From assembly GCA_021401465.1 (NCBI GenBank), contig JADDMT010000161.1:1-54984 (forward strand): DNA of 54,984 nt, given 5' to 3'. The translations under genes were made by a program, and so were the position numbers. Position 1 is the stretch's first letter. The number at the start of each line of letters is the position of its first letter. This DNA comes from Teratosphaeria epicoccoides. Its lineage: Eukaryota; Ascomycota; Dothideomycetes; Mycosphaerellales; Teratosphaeriaceae. The notes below the pieces were generated by a model that did no database searches, had not been told where the DNA came from, and was given only the letters and a program-made list of their open reading frames with translations. Positions 33,488 to 44,668 of this stretch are shown piece by piece.

Positions 33488-35887
33488 CTACCGCCCTTTC
33501 TTCACCTCAGTCGCCCAGCCCTCGATGCCATCACCCTTACTGCCCACTGGTACATCGAGCTTAACGTCCTCCATTCCTTTTGTGCCCTCCAAGAATGGAT
33601 GATTCGCGATACCACCCGCATTTGCCCTCTCAGCCGGTAGGAGTTCCAACATTGGAAGTAAGAATTCAGCTATCCTTCTACTCTCCTCAACGCTGAAGTG
33701 GTACTTTTCTCGTAGAACATCGGGCAGAGCCCAGTGTCGTAGTCGATGGATGTTTCGTAGCTCGCCCTTGCGATTGAAGATCTCTTGTGACCATTTGCCG
33801 GAAATGCATAGACTCTTAGGGAATGTGCCTAGCAGCTCGATGATCTGCGCAATGTGATCGTCGTCCTTGCCATATTTCGTACCTGACTGCGGGTCAAACA
33901 AATAGTCACCTGTGATGAGTTCGAAGACCTGTATGTCATGAGCATGGTCGTCTGTCACAAAACACCACTTCGACACTCACCATGCATGCCATACTCCAGA
34001 TATCAGTGCTGGCTCCCCACTTAGCGCCCAGAATGACTTCTGGAGATCGGTATTGCCTGGTCTGGATGTCGTTCGTGAAGTGGTGTCCAACCCAACAAGC
34101 ATTACCCAAATCTGCGATCTTGACCGAGATGATATCAATGCCATCGTTGCTAGGTTCCGTCTCCTTCGGCTTCACGGCGTGCGACTTTCCGAGATCCATA
34201 TCTGAGACGTTGTTTGCAAGGATGTCCCTGCGTCTGCCATCAGCCACATCTATGTCTTTCACTGCGAGCATTTGCACTTTCAAACTTACGCAGTCTTCTC
34301 CCTTTCTTTCGTCGGGTCAGGCTTCTGCATGGCGTCGACACTCTGTATGCCGAGCGTCTCGAGCATAGACTTCGCCGGATGCGGGGATGTCGGAGTCGAG
34401 CCTACAGCACCACTCATTTCAGCGTCGTCACCAGGCGGCGGAGACGCGCTTGAAATGGGATCATTACCTTTGTTGCTCTCGCTAACGACCTTGTTTAGGC
34501 TCTGCGTGCTGCCCGGGAAGTTCATCATGTCGGTCGAAGTGAAACTTGAATTCAACGGACTCGGTAGGGGCTGGCTGCCCGTGATGAGTGTCCGTCTCCT
34601 CCTTCTCCCATTCCTATGGTCGTCCTTCTCCTTGCTATCCTGGTTCACGTAGGTCTTGACAATCTGCTCGACATCGCCGATCTCGATGAGCACGTTCTCC
34701 GGCTTCAGGTCCGTGTGTATGATGCCGCACTCGCGGTGCAAATAGTCCAGCCCTAGTAATACCTGCTTCGTAATCTGCTTTACCAGTGGCATAGGAATAC
34801 CTCTGTGATTCCACCTCTTGATCAGACCCAGCAGATTCTCGCCCAACACCTCGAACACCATGCATACGTGCATGCCATGCGGTCCTTTGTGGTTGAAAGA
34901 GTCCAGCAAGCTCACCACATGTTGGCGACCTGGGTGGGTCTTGTTCGCCTCAACGACCTTGTTGAGCAACTTGATCTCGTCCAACGCAGTCTCAGTGTAG
35001 TGCGCCGCTGAGCGAACCACCTTCAGCGCGACGTGCTTGCCGGTGATATTGTCCTTTGACAGCCACACGGTCGAGAAGTGGCCCCAACCGAGCTTCCTGA
35101 CTACTGTGTATTTGCCATCCTTGTATTGCTCGCCTACTTGCACAGGGTGGTAACCACCCTTGCAGTAGTCTTCTGAGTCCTCCTCGTCCGCCGTGTTCTC
35201 GGTGCCCTCGTCCTCAGACGACTCGGATCCGGAAGGCGACTGGTGCAGGTTGTGGCCGTACTGTGGCTTCTCGTGCGAATCACTGCGAGAGAACATGAGA
35301 GTCAGCGCCGAATTGTGCTGGGCACATAAGTCTGTGCTAAATAGTGGTCGTGAACATGTGAATCTGTGGTGGTAAGGTCGCGGTATATGTGCAGTGACGT
35401 CGGCGGGAAGCAAAGCTTGTGCTGGGTCGGCTGGAGGTGCCCGGCAACCGCGCAGAAGCTGCATGTGGGTAAATACACTCGTGGCCGTGCTCTGACATAC
35501 CTATGTGGGTTGTCGCCGGCGCCCTGCTGCTGCTGTTGTGATTCTGTGGTGATGATGGGTCTGGGGGCCCTCAGTATGTATGCGCTACAACATGCGTGGG
35601 AGATGCGGTGAGGATAGAGGAGGGATATAATGACCGCGACGGAACGTGCAGGCAACGATCTGACTTTGCAGCTCAAACAAGAATTGTTTGGGTTCCATGT
35701 TGCGAGATCTCCGTCTCACGTCTCCCAGCCGCCGCATTCACAACTCAAAGCAGCGCACGTACCTGAGATCCTTCTTCCGCTTCTTCTGCCCGCCGTTGCT
35801 CCCGTTGCTGTTCGTACTTGTCGCAGCGTTGGCCACAGCCTTCGCTTTGTTGATGGCGGCCTTCTTAATGCTCTCGCTGCCGTTCAT
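33488..35887 (-). CDS. SRPK-family serine/arginine protein kinase, 4 exons
   Basis: Exons 35887-35763, 35282-34290, 34227-33981 and 33928-33488; 601 residues. It is a Sky1/Dsk1/SRPK-type kinase that phosphorylates RS-domain proteins in mRNA processing and export. Seen: basic KKRKK in exon 1 (possible nuclear signal), acidic SSEDEGTE region, Gly loop LGWGHFSTVW, VALKVV lysine, catalytic HTDLKPENV, a Ser-rich spacer between the two kinase halves (typical of SRPKs), DLGNACW in place of DFG, TRQYRSPEV. Intron 1 is long (480 bp; donor GTACGT, acceptor TTCTCTCGCAG, CTGAC branch site); introns 2 and 3 are 62 and 52 bp. Phases all agree. At intron 2 the acceptor giving EREKTA-DILANNVS was chosen by fit to the family; one 5 bp further upstream is out of frame, one 6 bp upstream would add two residues. 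Confidence 0.92.
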
Positions 35888-36922
35888 CGTGGGCTTGGCC
35901 GGGCTGCCGTGCTGCGTGCGTCCCGCAACTCGATGCTCCGGTGCTGATGACGCTATCGGGAGGCTTTGGCGCGTGTCGACCGAGAAGAAGAAACTCGCGC
36001 ATAGGAAGTCCTCGTCAGAGCACGCCTCTAGTGGTTGTTGACAATGACAATGACAATGCTGGCAGCCGGACTCGCGCGTAGTCTGATAGACATGGGTTGT
36101 GCGTGTGTGTGTTGTCAGGTCAAAATGGATCTTGCGCCAGTGGCTCGCCGTTGGTGATGCGGCGACCCCTGTACCGTTGATTCGTCTGGAGTGTGAGGTG
36201 GGGTCCTCTGGAGATTCTGAACTGGCAGCTCCAGATCGAGACTTCTTTGATCGACTATATCACAGCACTGTTCCCTCTCTATCATGGAAAACATCCATCT
36301 CTCCTTCCTGTCGCTCAGACATCTGTCAGCAAGACTAGAAATCGCGGTCCACCGGCCATATATTCAGCAAGCCTACCCGTCATCAAACAGGACTTGAGAT
36401 CGCCAGCAAGCTACCAGCTTGGGCGAGTCACGGACCAGCTCGCAGCACTGGCTCAACCTTACTCACCCCTAAACAACCACGAGCTCGAGACAGGTATACT
36501 TCACGCGCTTAACTCGTATCCAGGAGCAACGGGCGAGTGCATGCACTACTGCATTTGCGCATGCTTTAGACAAAGAAACCCTTCAAGACATCGATCAGCT
36601 GCTGCGTTGCAGACTAGGAAATGCAGGTACGAGAGGATCTAGAAGCGAACCCAGGCAAACATTCCATGGCACATTGAATCCTGGAGTAAACGGTCCATAA
36701 TTGTTACAGGCCGATAGATGATCTTCCGCTGCGCTGTGCTACAAATGCGCTATTTGTGCTATCAAGTCCAGCAGTCATGAGACTGCAATGCTCTATGTCA
36801 AATTATCTATGCTACAGTGCGCAAATGCCTCAAGTCGACTTCAAGCATGATACTAGTATCAAGAAAAGTCATGCTGCCGTCCTGCTCAGCCGTCACATGG
36901 GCATTCGCACATGATGCTGGCA
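35888..36922. other. Kinase upstream / golgin downstream region
   Basis: About 1 kb with no recognisable coding sequence. The plus-strand ORF 36193-36642 (149 codons) has no domain that I can identify and looks like chance. A short CA/TG-rich run, ACAATGACAATGACAATG, is at about 36040-36057. Confidence 0.45.
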
Positions 36923-39900
36923 TCATCGTGCCGAGATAGCAGCCTCCCACTTCTGTCGATCCTGCCTAAAACCATATCAGTATAATGCACCAACATATCT
37001 GCACCGAAGGACTTACCTATCAAAATGCAACAGCATGCCCAGAACCGGCACAAGCTGCATCTGATGCTTCTTCTCCTTCTGCTCCAAGAATTGCAGCAGC
37101 ACATTCTTCAAATAAACATAATCCAAGGCATCTTTCGCAGCTGGACCGCCCGAAGTCGCCAACGGCGCGCCACTTGTTGCTCTCGGGGCAGGAGACATAA
37201 TCCGTGCTGATGCTACTTTCGGAGGCGGCGACTCCATGGATGAGCGGCCAGACGCAACGCTCCCTTGCCGCTTGTTGGCATTCTGAAGCGTCCGCAGTTC
37301 GTCAGCCATCGAGCGGCTGGACTTTTGTAGCCTCTCCAGACGCGTCTCGCGCTCTTCGAGGGCTTTACGGAGTTCGAATTTGTCCTTTTCGAGTACCCCG
37401 AACTGCCGTTCGCTCTCGTCCAGTGTGCCTTGAAGCTGAGTGATGACAGCGCATACTTTGTTGAGCTCTTCTTGAGCCTGGGCCGCTCTCTTCTCGAGAT
37501 CAGCCTGCCGGTTCTTGAAATCGCGCTCGCGACGCTCAGCATCCTCCTTGGCCTCGCTAGCTCGGCTGGCGTCTCGTTCTGCGTCTCGAAGCTTGTGTCG
37601 GAGGTCTTCAAGCTCTCTTGCCCTTCGTCTGGCTGAATTGCTCGCCTCGTCTTCAGCTCGGTCACGCTCCTCGATCGCTAGGTCCATCCGCTCACGCATC
37701 TCCTTGATACGGCTCTCCGCCCGACCCTCGGCATCGGCCAGCATCCTGCGCATCGTGTCACTCTCGCGGCTGCGCTCAGAAAGTAATCGCTGTGCCTCTG
37801 CGAGCTGGTCCTCGAGATCGTCATTGCGAGCACGGACCTCCTTCATCTGTACGGCAAGCTCACCAGATTGGTCGCGCATATTATCCATGAGACTTTTCGA
37901 GCTCTGAATCTCCGCCGTCTTGGCCTGCAGATCGTTGCGCACACTGTTTGCCTCATTGCCGAACTTCTCAACTTGCCTCTCGTATTCCTCGAGCTTGGCT
38001 TCTGCTTTCTCCAACTCTTCGCGAGTACCTTCAAGCTCTGCGCGAATACGATCCCGTGCTTCCGTGACTTCATCACGCTTGCTCTGGCTCTGTTCCAGGT
38101 CTCTGCGCATGTTCTCGTACGAGTCCTCTAATGCGGTGCTGCGTTCGTTGCATTTTTTCACCTGGTCGTTCAGCGCTGCAATCTCGCCATCTTTGGCTGC
38201 AGCTTGTAGCTTGTACTCTGTGATCTCGGATCGCAAGTCTTTCTCCTTTGCTTCAAGTCTCTTCAAGCTCGCATTGGCCTTCGCCAGATTAGCCTTGGCG
38301 ATCTTCAGTTCGGCAAGCTCTTCTCGCAACCTCTTCAGCTCAGGCTGTACTTTGTTCAAGTGCTCTCGTAGATCCGTCATGTCCTTGAATCTTGTCTGCG
38401 CGAGTGCGTTCGCTGCTGCCAGATCTTTCTCCAGCTCCGTGGCCTTCGACGTCATCTTTTCCATATCGCCGCTAAAAGCCTTGTGCTTGGCGTCCGATTC
38501 GGCACCATGAGCGCTTTGCTGCGCTTTCAGCTCCTCTAGCTGCTTTTCCATCGCTTGTTTTGCAAGTTCGAGAGACTGTTTCTCCTTCTGCAGCGCCTCA
38601 ACCTGACCTCGCACTAGCTCCAGTTCATCATCAGATGCGGGCGATGCAGTTGATTGCGAGAGTCTCGGCTGCTTGATCTCAGCCTCAAATGCCTGGCATG
38701 TCTCTGCCATTTCAGTCCTTGACGATTCAGCCTCATTGACCTTTTTGCGATAGGCATCACATTCGGACCGCACCTCGTCAAACTCTTGCTGCAGTCTTTG
38801 CTTCTCTTCACGAGCTGCTGTGGCTTCCTGCTTGGCGCCAGTAACCCTGCTCCCTAAGTCCTCGACGCTCTCTTTCAAGGTCTCGTTTTCCTCTCGGAGA
38901 TCTTCCTCGTCCTTCAATCTGTGGTTCAATCTCTCGATGGCTGTCTCCTTTTCCCCGATAGTGCGGTTGAGATTGTCAATCTCATCATCCTTTGCACGTA
39001 TCAGGATCACATTGTCGCGAATCGTCTGGTCACGTTCCTCGATCAGTCGCTCGTGATGTTGAAGCAGCTCGGAGTGGTCCTCGGTCTGCGACTTGCGACC
39101 TTTCCTCATCTCTTCGACTTCATGCATGAACACCTGGAATATTGCCTGGGTCGCTTGTGGGCCATTCTGTTGTGCCTGCCAGTCCAGGATATTCTTGGCT
39201 TTCGTTGGATCGGCAATCAAATCTGGCACAGAGAGCGTTGATCTCATTAGCGGAGCATCAGTGGCCGCGTTGTCGACGTGCGCCTTCTTCTTTAATTTCG
39301 ATTTCTTCTTCTTGTTTTTCTTCTTCGTTTCACCAGCTTCTTCCTCTCCATTGACCGAAGGGGTAGTAGGATGTGTCGACGCGGCTGTCTGCTCCGTCGC
39401 CTCGGAGTTGCCACGTGAGCGCGACTGGGTATCGGCCGTTGCATTGCCTTCGGCCGGCAAATCTGTGCTCTGTGCGTCTTCTTGCTGAGATACTCTACAT
39501 TTTCCGCAGGCAATGATCAGTTCATACGCTGTGTCGCGCTCGCTCTCCGCGCGTTTCAGTTGACTTTGGAGACTTGCAATTCTTGCTTCGTGACCTAGCT
39601 TGGTTTCCACTACTTTCTTGGCTTTGTCGCGCTCCGTCTCTGCCTCGCTTAGCTTCTTCTTGAGGCCATCAATGTCAGCCTCGCGGCGCCTTAAGTCGAC
39701 AACGAGCTTGGCACGGGAGTCTGACTCGGACTCCAGCTTCTTGTTCTCAAGATCCAAATCCATTAGTCTTAGTTCAGCGACACGTTGGCCCTCCAGAGCT
39801 TCCTTCGCCTCTGCGCGCAATTGATTGACAGTCTTCCGTAGCACGTCCATTTGTTTCTCATCGCGCTGAGAATAGTAGTCCTTCTTTAAATTCTCCTCGT

Positions 39901-41267
39901 GTTCTTTTCGGTAATTCTTGAGCTTCTCCTCTGCAAGATCGGTCTGCTCCTTCAGCTGCTGTTCTCGGACTTCAAGCGCGGCTTTATGTTCGTTCCATTG
40001 CTCCTGCTTTTGAGCTTCTTGACGCGCCTGCACTGCACCCTGCAGCTCACCTTTCACTCCTGACAATTCAGCCTTCAAGAGAGTGATCTCGCGCTCTTTA
40101 ATGCTAACCTTGTTGATCATCGCCTCACGGTCAAGCTCAGTCATGTCCAGCGAACCGAGCTTACTCTTCACAGTCTCCAGTCCATGTTGCGTCACATCCA
40201 GATCTTTGCGCAGAGTCGCATTCTCGGTTGAAAGCTCATTGATGTAAGCCTCCCGCGACTTGAGCTCGGTTCTTTGCTCTCTCAATCGGTCCTCAAGGTT
40301 GCTCTTCTGCTCAGTGTCGTACGAGAAGAATTCGTTGCTGTCAGCCTTCGCCTGGGTGCCACTGGGTCCTTCCGCTTTTAGGGGCCCCGCAGCATTCACG
40401 CCCAAGGGATCTGAGTCTGTACCGGCCTTCGACAAATTGTCTTCTTGTTCGCGTTGCAGCCCAGCGGCTTCATCAAATGCGTCCTTCGCCTTCGTCTCAG
40501 CATCTTGCAGTTTGACCTTGAGCTCGTCACGCTCCTTGACCACATCTTTATGCTTTTCATTGATGCGCTTTAGCTCCTCCAACACCATGTCACTCTGCAA
40601 GGATCGCTGGGTCAGAAACTCGACAAGAGCGCCGGGATCGGAAATGGAGGTGAGCGGAGTGTGCTCGCGGAGCGATGCCTCGAAAGACTCGATCGCTGAT
40701 ACCCGAGCATGCGCAGTGCGATAGTTCCGTAATAAATCCTGGTATTTTGCCGTCAATTGGTCGAGCCTCGCCAGCTTCTTCCTGATGTCGTCCGGTAGCT
40801 CGTCAACCTCAGCCCTCTCCTGCACGCCGTCTTTGCCCTCAATTTCTCCATCTTTGCCGCCTTGTTCGGCTAACGGACCCTCTGTACTCTCTCTCGCAGG
40901 CCCGGGGGTCCCAGCCCGTGACAGATCTGACGCATCGTCTCCAATCGCGAACTCCTCCGGATCGGGACTCTTGCCCGCAGATGTTACGCCGTTATCCGGA
41001 ACACGTAACTTGCTGGTGCCTCTCCGCGCCGGCGAGGCAGTCGGTTCTCCTGCGCCGCCACCTCTGAATCCCCGTCCAGCACTGCTCGGCGGTCTTCGCG
41101 GGCTGCCTGACGGCTGCTGTGTCTGTCGCGCTTGCTCTTCTGCGATCTTACCATCGAGAAATGAGTCCAAGTTACCCCGTAGGCGCTGAAAGCAAGGAAT
41201 AGAAGGTCAGTGTCTCTCGACGATGTTGTACCTCAACCTGTCCTCGCGCTCAGCCTACCTGAAACAT
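36923..41267 (-). CDS. GRIP-domain golgin (IMH1-like), 3 exons
   Basis: Exons 41267-41259, 41185-37017 and 36965-36923; 1406 residues. It is a trans-Golgi tethering coiled coil recruited by Arl1-GTP through the C-terminal GRIP domain. The start is a 9-nt microexon (ATG TTT CAG) spliced to CGC CTA CGG, giving MFQRLRGN followed by KIAEEQARQ, the usual N-terminus of this family. Without it the long frame has no suitable ATG (its first codon there is TTG). The centre is almost wholly heptad coiled coil, with a KKKNKKKKSKLKKK patch. The GRIP domain holds the conserved Tyr (YLKNVLLQFLEQ) and LGMLLHFD. The last 51-bp intron splits HFDR, and exon 3 finishes QDRQKWEAAISAR. The locus shows no RIP damage. 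Confidence 0.94.
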
Positions 41268-41849
41268 TATGGCGCCAACGTTCCAGTGCTGCACTTGCCG
41301 CTGCGCATCGTACGTGTCGTGGGTCAGATCATTCAGATATCTCCTCGGCACAAGCTGACACCGAAATGAAGCAAGGCTACCTCGTGACACCGTCGTCGTG
41401 TTGTACAAGCCGTCATCTAAGGAAAGCAATACATACTTGTTGGAGCGCGAGACATTGGCTGATCCTTCCTGTTCACGGCGGTCGAAACGTGCCAATTAGC
41501 AAGAGAAACCTAGGGCGACTTTTTGAATATAAGCTTAATAGGGGAGAGATTTTAACTACAAAAGTAATATGATAAGCCAAATAATATAGATAACTATATA
41601 GAAATGCAACCTAGTAGGAGGAAGGACTTCTAGTAAACCTTTGTTTGTCTAAAAGAAGTATATACTCTAGAGAGTAGAGTACTAAACTATAAAGACAAAA
41701 GGGATATAAGAGGTTTTTATAGCTAGGGGCCTCTAGCCCTAAGCTTTTACTCTCTAGCAAAGTATATAGTACATACTAGCAAAGTATATAGTATATACTA
41801 TATACTCTACTATAGGAGATAGAATAGCAACTAAATTTATCTATCTATC
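41268..41849. other. Golgin upstream region passing into AT-rich repeat DNA
   Basis: Up to about 41510 the sequence has ordinary composition and should hold the golgin promoter. From there to 41849 it becomes AT-rich with repeated AGCAAAGTATATAGTA-like motifs (41757-41800). No gene is visible. Confidence 0.45.
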
Positions 41850-42570
41850 TAATATAGATGTAAAGCTATATAATAATAAAAATATCTTGTAGTATAATAG
41901 AGTAATCTAACCTTTTAATAGGTACAAGATTACACTACTTTCTACTTAGTATAGAGATAGTATAGGAGGTACTTATATCTCCTAATACCCCTTAAGTAGA
42001 AAAGCATGTCTGCACCTAACTCTACAAGGGTACTATAAGGCTAGAGAAGCCCTATAGGGGTACTATAGAGAGAGGTAGCATGTAAGATTATTATATCCCT
42101 ATACTTAGGTATTAGCCTACAAGATAAAGGATATACAAGTTTATATATAAAGGGACTCCTGTTATAATTAACAGGGTCTACAGCATGCTAAGGGTAGTAT
42201 ATTAGAGTATGTTTAGCTCTAATACCCCCTAATAGTATAAACTGTCTTACTACCCCTCTTCCTACAAGAATGTCCTTAGCCTTACTATTAGGCAAGCAGA
42301 GTAAATAGAGTATAGGATAGCACATGTTATATACTACGTAAGATAGGTTAGAGTAATCTTAATAATAGCCTATATAGTAGCATGCTTAATACCTTTTAAT
42401 ATACACAAGGTAGAGTTACTATACTATAGCAGCTAATTTTACATTTAAGGCGGCCTTATAACACCTTTGTATAACATGTAGGTTAAGATATTAGGGAACT
42501 ATAAGTATGTACTTCTATCTATCCTTAAAATAGTAGGTTAAGCGCATATGCTCTAGCTTTACTAGGTAGC
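41850..42570 (-). mobile_element. Diverged family B relic (B4): 3' LTR and internal end
   Basis: 41850-42249 aligns with the B LTR read in reverse (TAATATAGATG at the start, TATAAACTGTCTTA at the end, and TAGTATAACAGAGTAATC-type blocks), but with indels and far more A/T than B1-B3. 42250-42570 follows the internal B sequence beside the 3' LTR (CTACCCCTCTTCCTACAAG against CTGCCCCTCCTCCTATAAG in B3). It is cut at 42570, before the antisense gene. It is an older copy or a sister subfamily. Confidence 0.75.
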
Positions 42571-42729
42571 TAATATAGATAAAAAGCTATATGATAATAA
42601 AAATGTCTTGTAGTATAACAGAGTAATCTGACCTTTTAACAGGTACAAGATAGCGCTGCTTTCTGCCTACTACAGAGGTAACGCTAGAGGTACTCATGTC
42701 CCCTAATAATATAGATGTATATGCTATAT
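42571..42729 (-). repeat. Two further truncated B-type LTR fragments
   Basis: 42571-42705 restarts as a B LTR (TAATATAGATAAAAAGC through ATAGCGCTGCTTTCTGC). Near 42706 a third LTR start begins (AATATAGATGTATATGC) and is cut at 42729. This shows stacked insertions and truncations of the same LTR type. Confidence 0.65.
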
Positions 42730-43272
42730 TGTTAAATTTAGTCTTTAAATTTAGGCAATAGATTTACGCGTAGGGAGTAGCTACAGAAAGAATATATTAT
42801 GTCAGGTATTTAATATATAACGAACATGATTAATGTTAAGAGATAAGGTAAAAACTCTTCTCTCCCTAGCTAGGGTTCATATATCTCTTAACCGCTAACC
42901 TAAGTCAGAGAGGTTAGAGTTAGGGTCCTACCTAACTCTGACTCCTACTAACTTAGTCCTACTAGTATGCAGCTGCCTACTACATTTCAATACTCCTACT
43001 TAGCTACATACTAGTATACTTAGCGCATTCCTCTGTCTTCTAATCTACTAGCTAGTAAAGATGTTTGTTATAGCATGCTTATACTACTAGAATAATACTC
43101 TTATGAAAGAGAATAATACGCTAGCATGTTTGCTACTTACATGTCCGCAAATTCATGTGTTTACCCTGCTTTTATAAGTAGGCCTAACTTTGTATATAAA
43201 GTCCCCTCCCCTTCTTAATTGCCCTTCTCTTTCTTATTATCATTAACTACTAGTATCTCTAACACATTAACA
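42730..43272 (+). repeat. Possible LTR of a different element (TGTTAA...TTAACA)
   Basis: A 543-bp segment starts TGTTAAATTTAG and ends CACATTAACA, giving 6-bp inverted termini. It is followed at once by TGG, as at tRNA primer-binding sites. It contains TATATAAAG near 43192-43200, about 75 bp before its end. These are Copia-type LTR features, but only one copy is in the window, so the call is tentative. A short gene start (ATGGCTCTACAGAGAG followed by GTATGT) is an alternative reading of the right end. Confidence 0.4.
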
Positions 43273-43354
43273 TGGCTCTACAGAGAGGTATGTTACTAAT
43301 CCTACTAGATAGTACTTCGTTTAACGTAAAGCTTGCATAGCTTATCGAGCTCTA
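43273..43354 (+). other. Short remnant of internal sequence after the putative LTR
   Basis: 82 bp beginning TGGCTCTACAGAGAGG, cut by the family A LTR at 43355. No ORF is assignable. Confidence 0.35.
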
Positions 43355-43510
43355 TGTCATGAGTGTCAGGAGTACTATAGGTTACAGGATCGTGAGGGTC
43401 CTAAGTGCTATAAGTCATAGTATAGTTATAGGAGTACTATAAGTTATAGGCATAGTTATAGGAGAAAGGATCTGTTACGTGAGGATAGATCCTAGGATCT
43501 ATAGGGTTAG
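43355..43510 (+). repeat. Family A LTR fragment in reverse orientation (A5), split by B3
   Basis: It begins TGTCATGAGTGTCAGG, the reverse complement of the A LTR end, and runs 156 bp to GGGTTAG, where B3 begins. The cut lies in the loop of the same LTR hairpin that B1 hit. The rest of A5 would lie beyond B3 and A4, outside the window. Confidence 0.85.
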
Positions 43511-43870
43511 TAATATAGATGTATGTGCTATATAATATGGAAATATCTCGTAGTGTGGCAGAGTAATCCGACCTTTTAGTAGGTACAAGACAGCGCTGCT
43601 TTCTGCTTATCGCAGAGGTAGCGCTAAGGGTGCTTATAACCCCTGACGCTCCTCAATTAGGGAAAGCATGTCCGAGCCTAACCCCGTAGGGGTACCGTAG
43701 GGTCAGCGACGTAGGGGCATCCTACGTTAACAACTGATCCTACTTGGACGACATACGAGCTAACGTATGTACGAAGGACCCCCTTGCCATATGTAGCAGG
43801 GTCACTGCATGCTAAGGGCGGCCATTAGAACCCATGCGGTTCAAATGGTCCCCTAGTATCAACCGTATCA
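43511..43870 (-). repeat. B3 3' LTR (360 bp)
   Basis: TAATATAG to CCGTATCA read on the plus strand, followed by CTGCCCCTCCTCCT, the polypurine tract complement. Confidence 0.94.
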
Positions 43871-44505
43871 CTGCCCCTCCTCCTATAAGGATGTCCCTAG
43901 CCTTACTAAGTGACGCACGCGGAACATATAGGGTACGGGATGTAGCATGCTCATACCGCGTAAGGGTGAATAGGTAGATAGCCTGCGTAACATGTGTCAT
44001 GCGCATACCTTAACACCTTCGTAGCGAGTGCAGGGCGGAGGCTGCTAACTCGGGCGGGTTTTAATCTGTCACATGTTAGGCGGCTTTGTAACACCTTCGC
44101 TTTACATGCAGATCGAGATATCAGGAAACTACGAGTACGTACTTCAGTCAATCCTTGAAATTATAGGGCGAGCATGCGCGCCGGCCTTACCAAGTAGCTT
44201 GGCCGTCCCTATTTAGTCGTGACCGTGAAGAACATGTCGCAGAACCTCGGGGTAGTAGGAAAGTACGCGGACGCTCTGCGCGCGCCGCTCGAAACAGCAG
44301 GAGCGCGCTCCTAGCGCGGGCCTCGCCACATTCCCATGCTAGTAGGCTAGCACGAGTGCGGTCGGCGCACATGCGTGACAGCCGCGTTATCTGTTATTAC
44401 ATCATTCGGTCCCCTTGTAAGTTAACTAAAGGCAGGTGCTCTGCGCATGTAGTTCGAGTCACTAGCTCAACAGTTGCGGTAGGCAACAGGGGGGCTGTTA
44501 GAGGG

Positions 44506-44513
44506 TATAAAAA
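44506..44513 (+). promoter_or_regulatory. TATA box of the B3 antisense gene
   Basis: GAGGGTATAAAAACCTCG, 163 bp upstream of ATG 44669, with a CTTTCCTGTTC tract about 30 bp downstream as a likely start region. It is kept in all three B copies despite strong mutation around it. Confidence 0.65.
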
Positions 44514-44668
44514 CCTCGTCGCTTCCTAAACTTTCCTGTTCTAAGATACTAACATCGACCTCCGCTCCTACTTCGCTTAGCTTGCGCCTCGCCATGTCTG
44601 CGGGTCTGTACTAGAGCTCCTTCTTCTTCAATCAATTAATTAAGATCAATTAACCCGTCTTAGCTATA

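Noticed and set aside
33054..33488. 144-codon minus-strand ORF just after the kinase stop
   Set aside because: It has no motif and overlaps the expected 3' untranslated region; the kinase already has its C-terminus at 33488.
36193..36642. 149-codon plus-strand ORF between kinase and golgin
   Set aside because: No recognisable domain, no start context, composition like the surrounding intergenic DNA.
41168..41170. Golgin start at the TTG that opens the long frame
   Set aside because: Fungal genes seldom use TTG, and splicing to the microexon at 41259-41267 restores the family N-terminus.
38921..41189. Several plus-strand ORFs of 70-154 codons inside the golgin gene
   Set aside because: They are mirror frames of a GC-balanced coiled-coil gene; low-complexity Ser/Leu composition is typical of antisense Glu/Lys-rich DNA.
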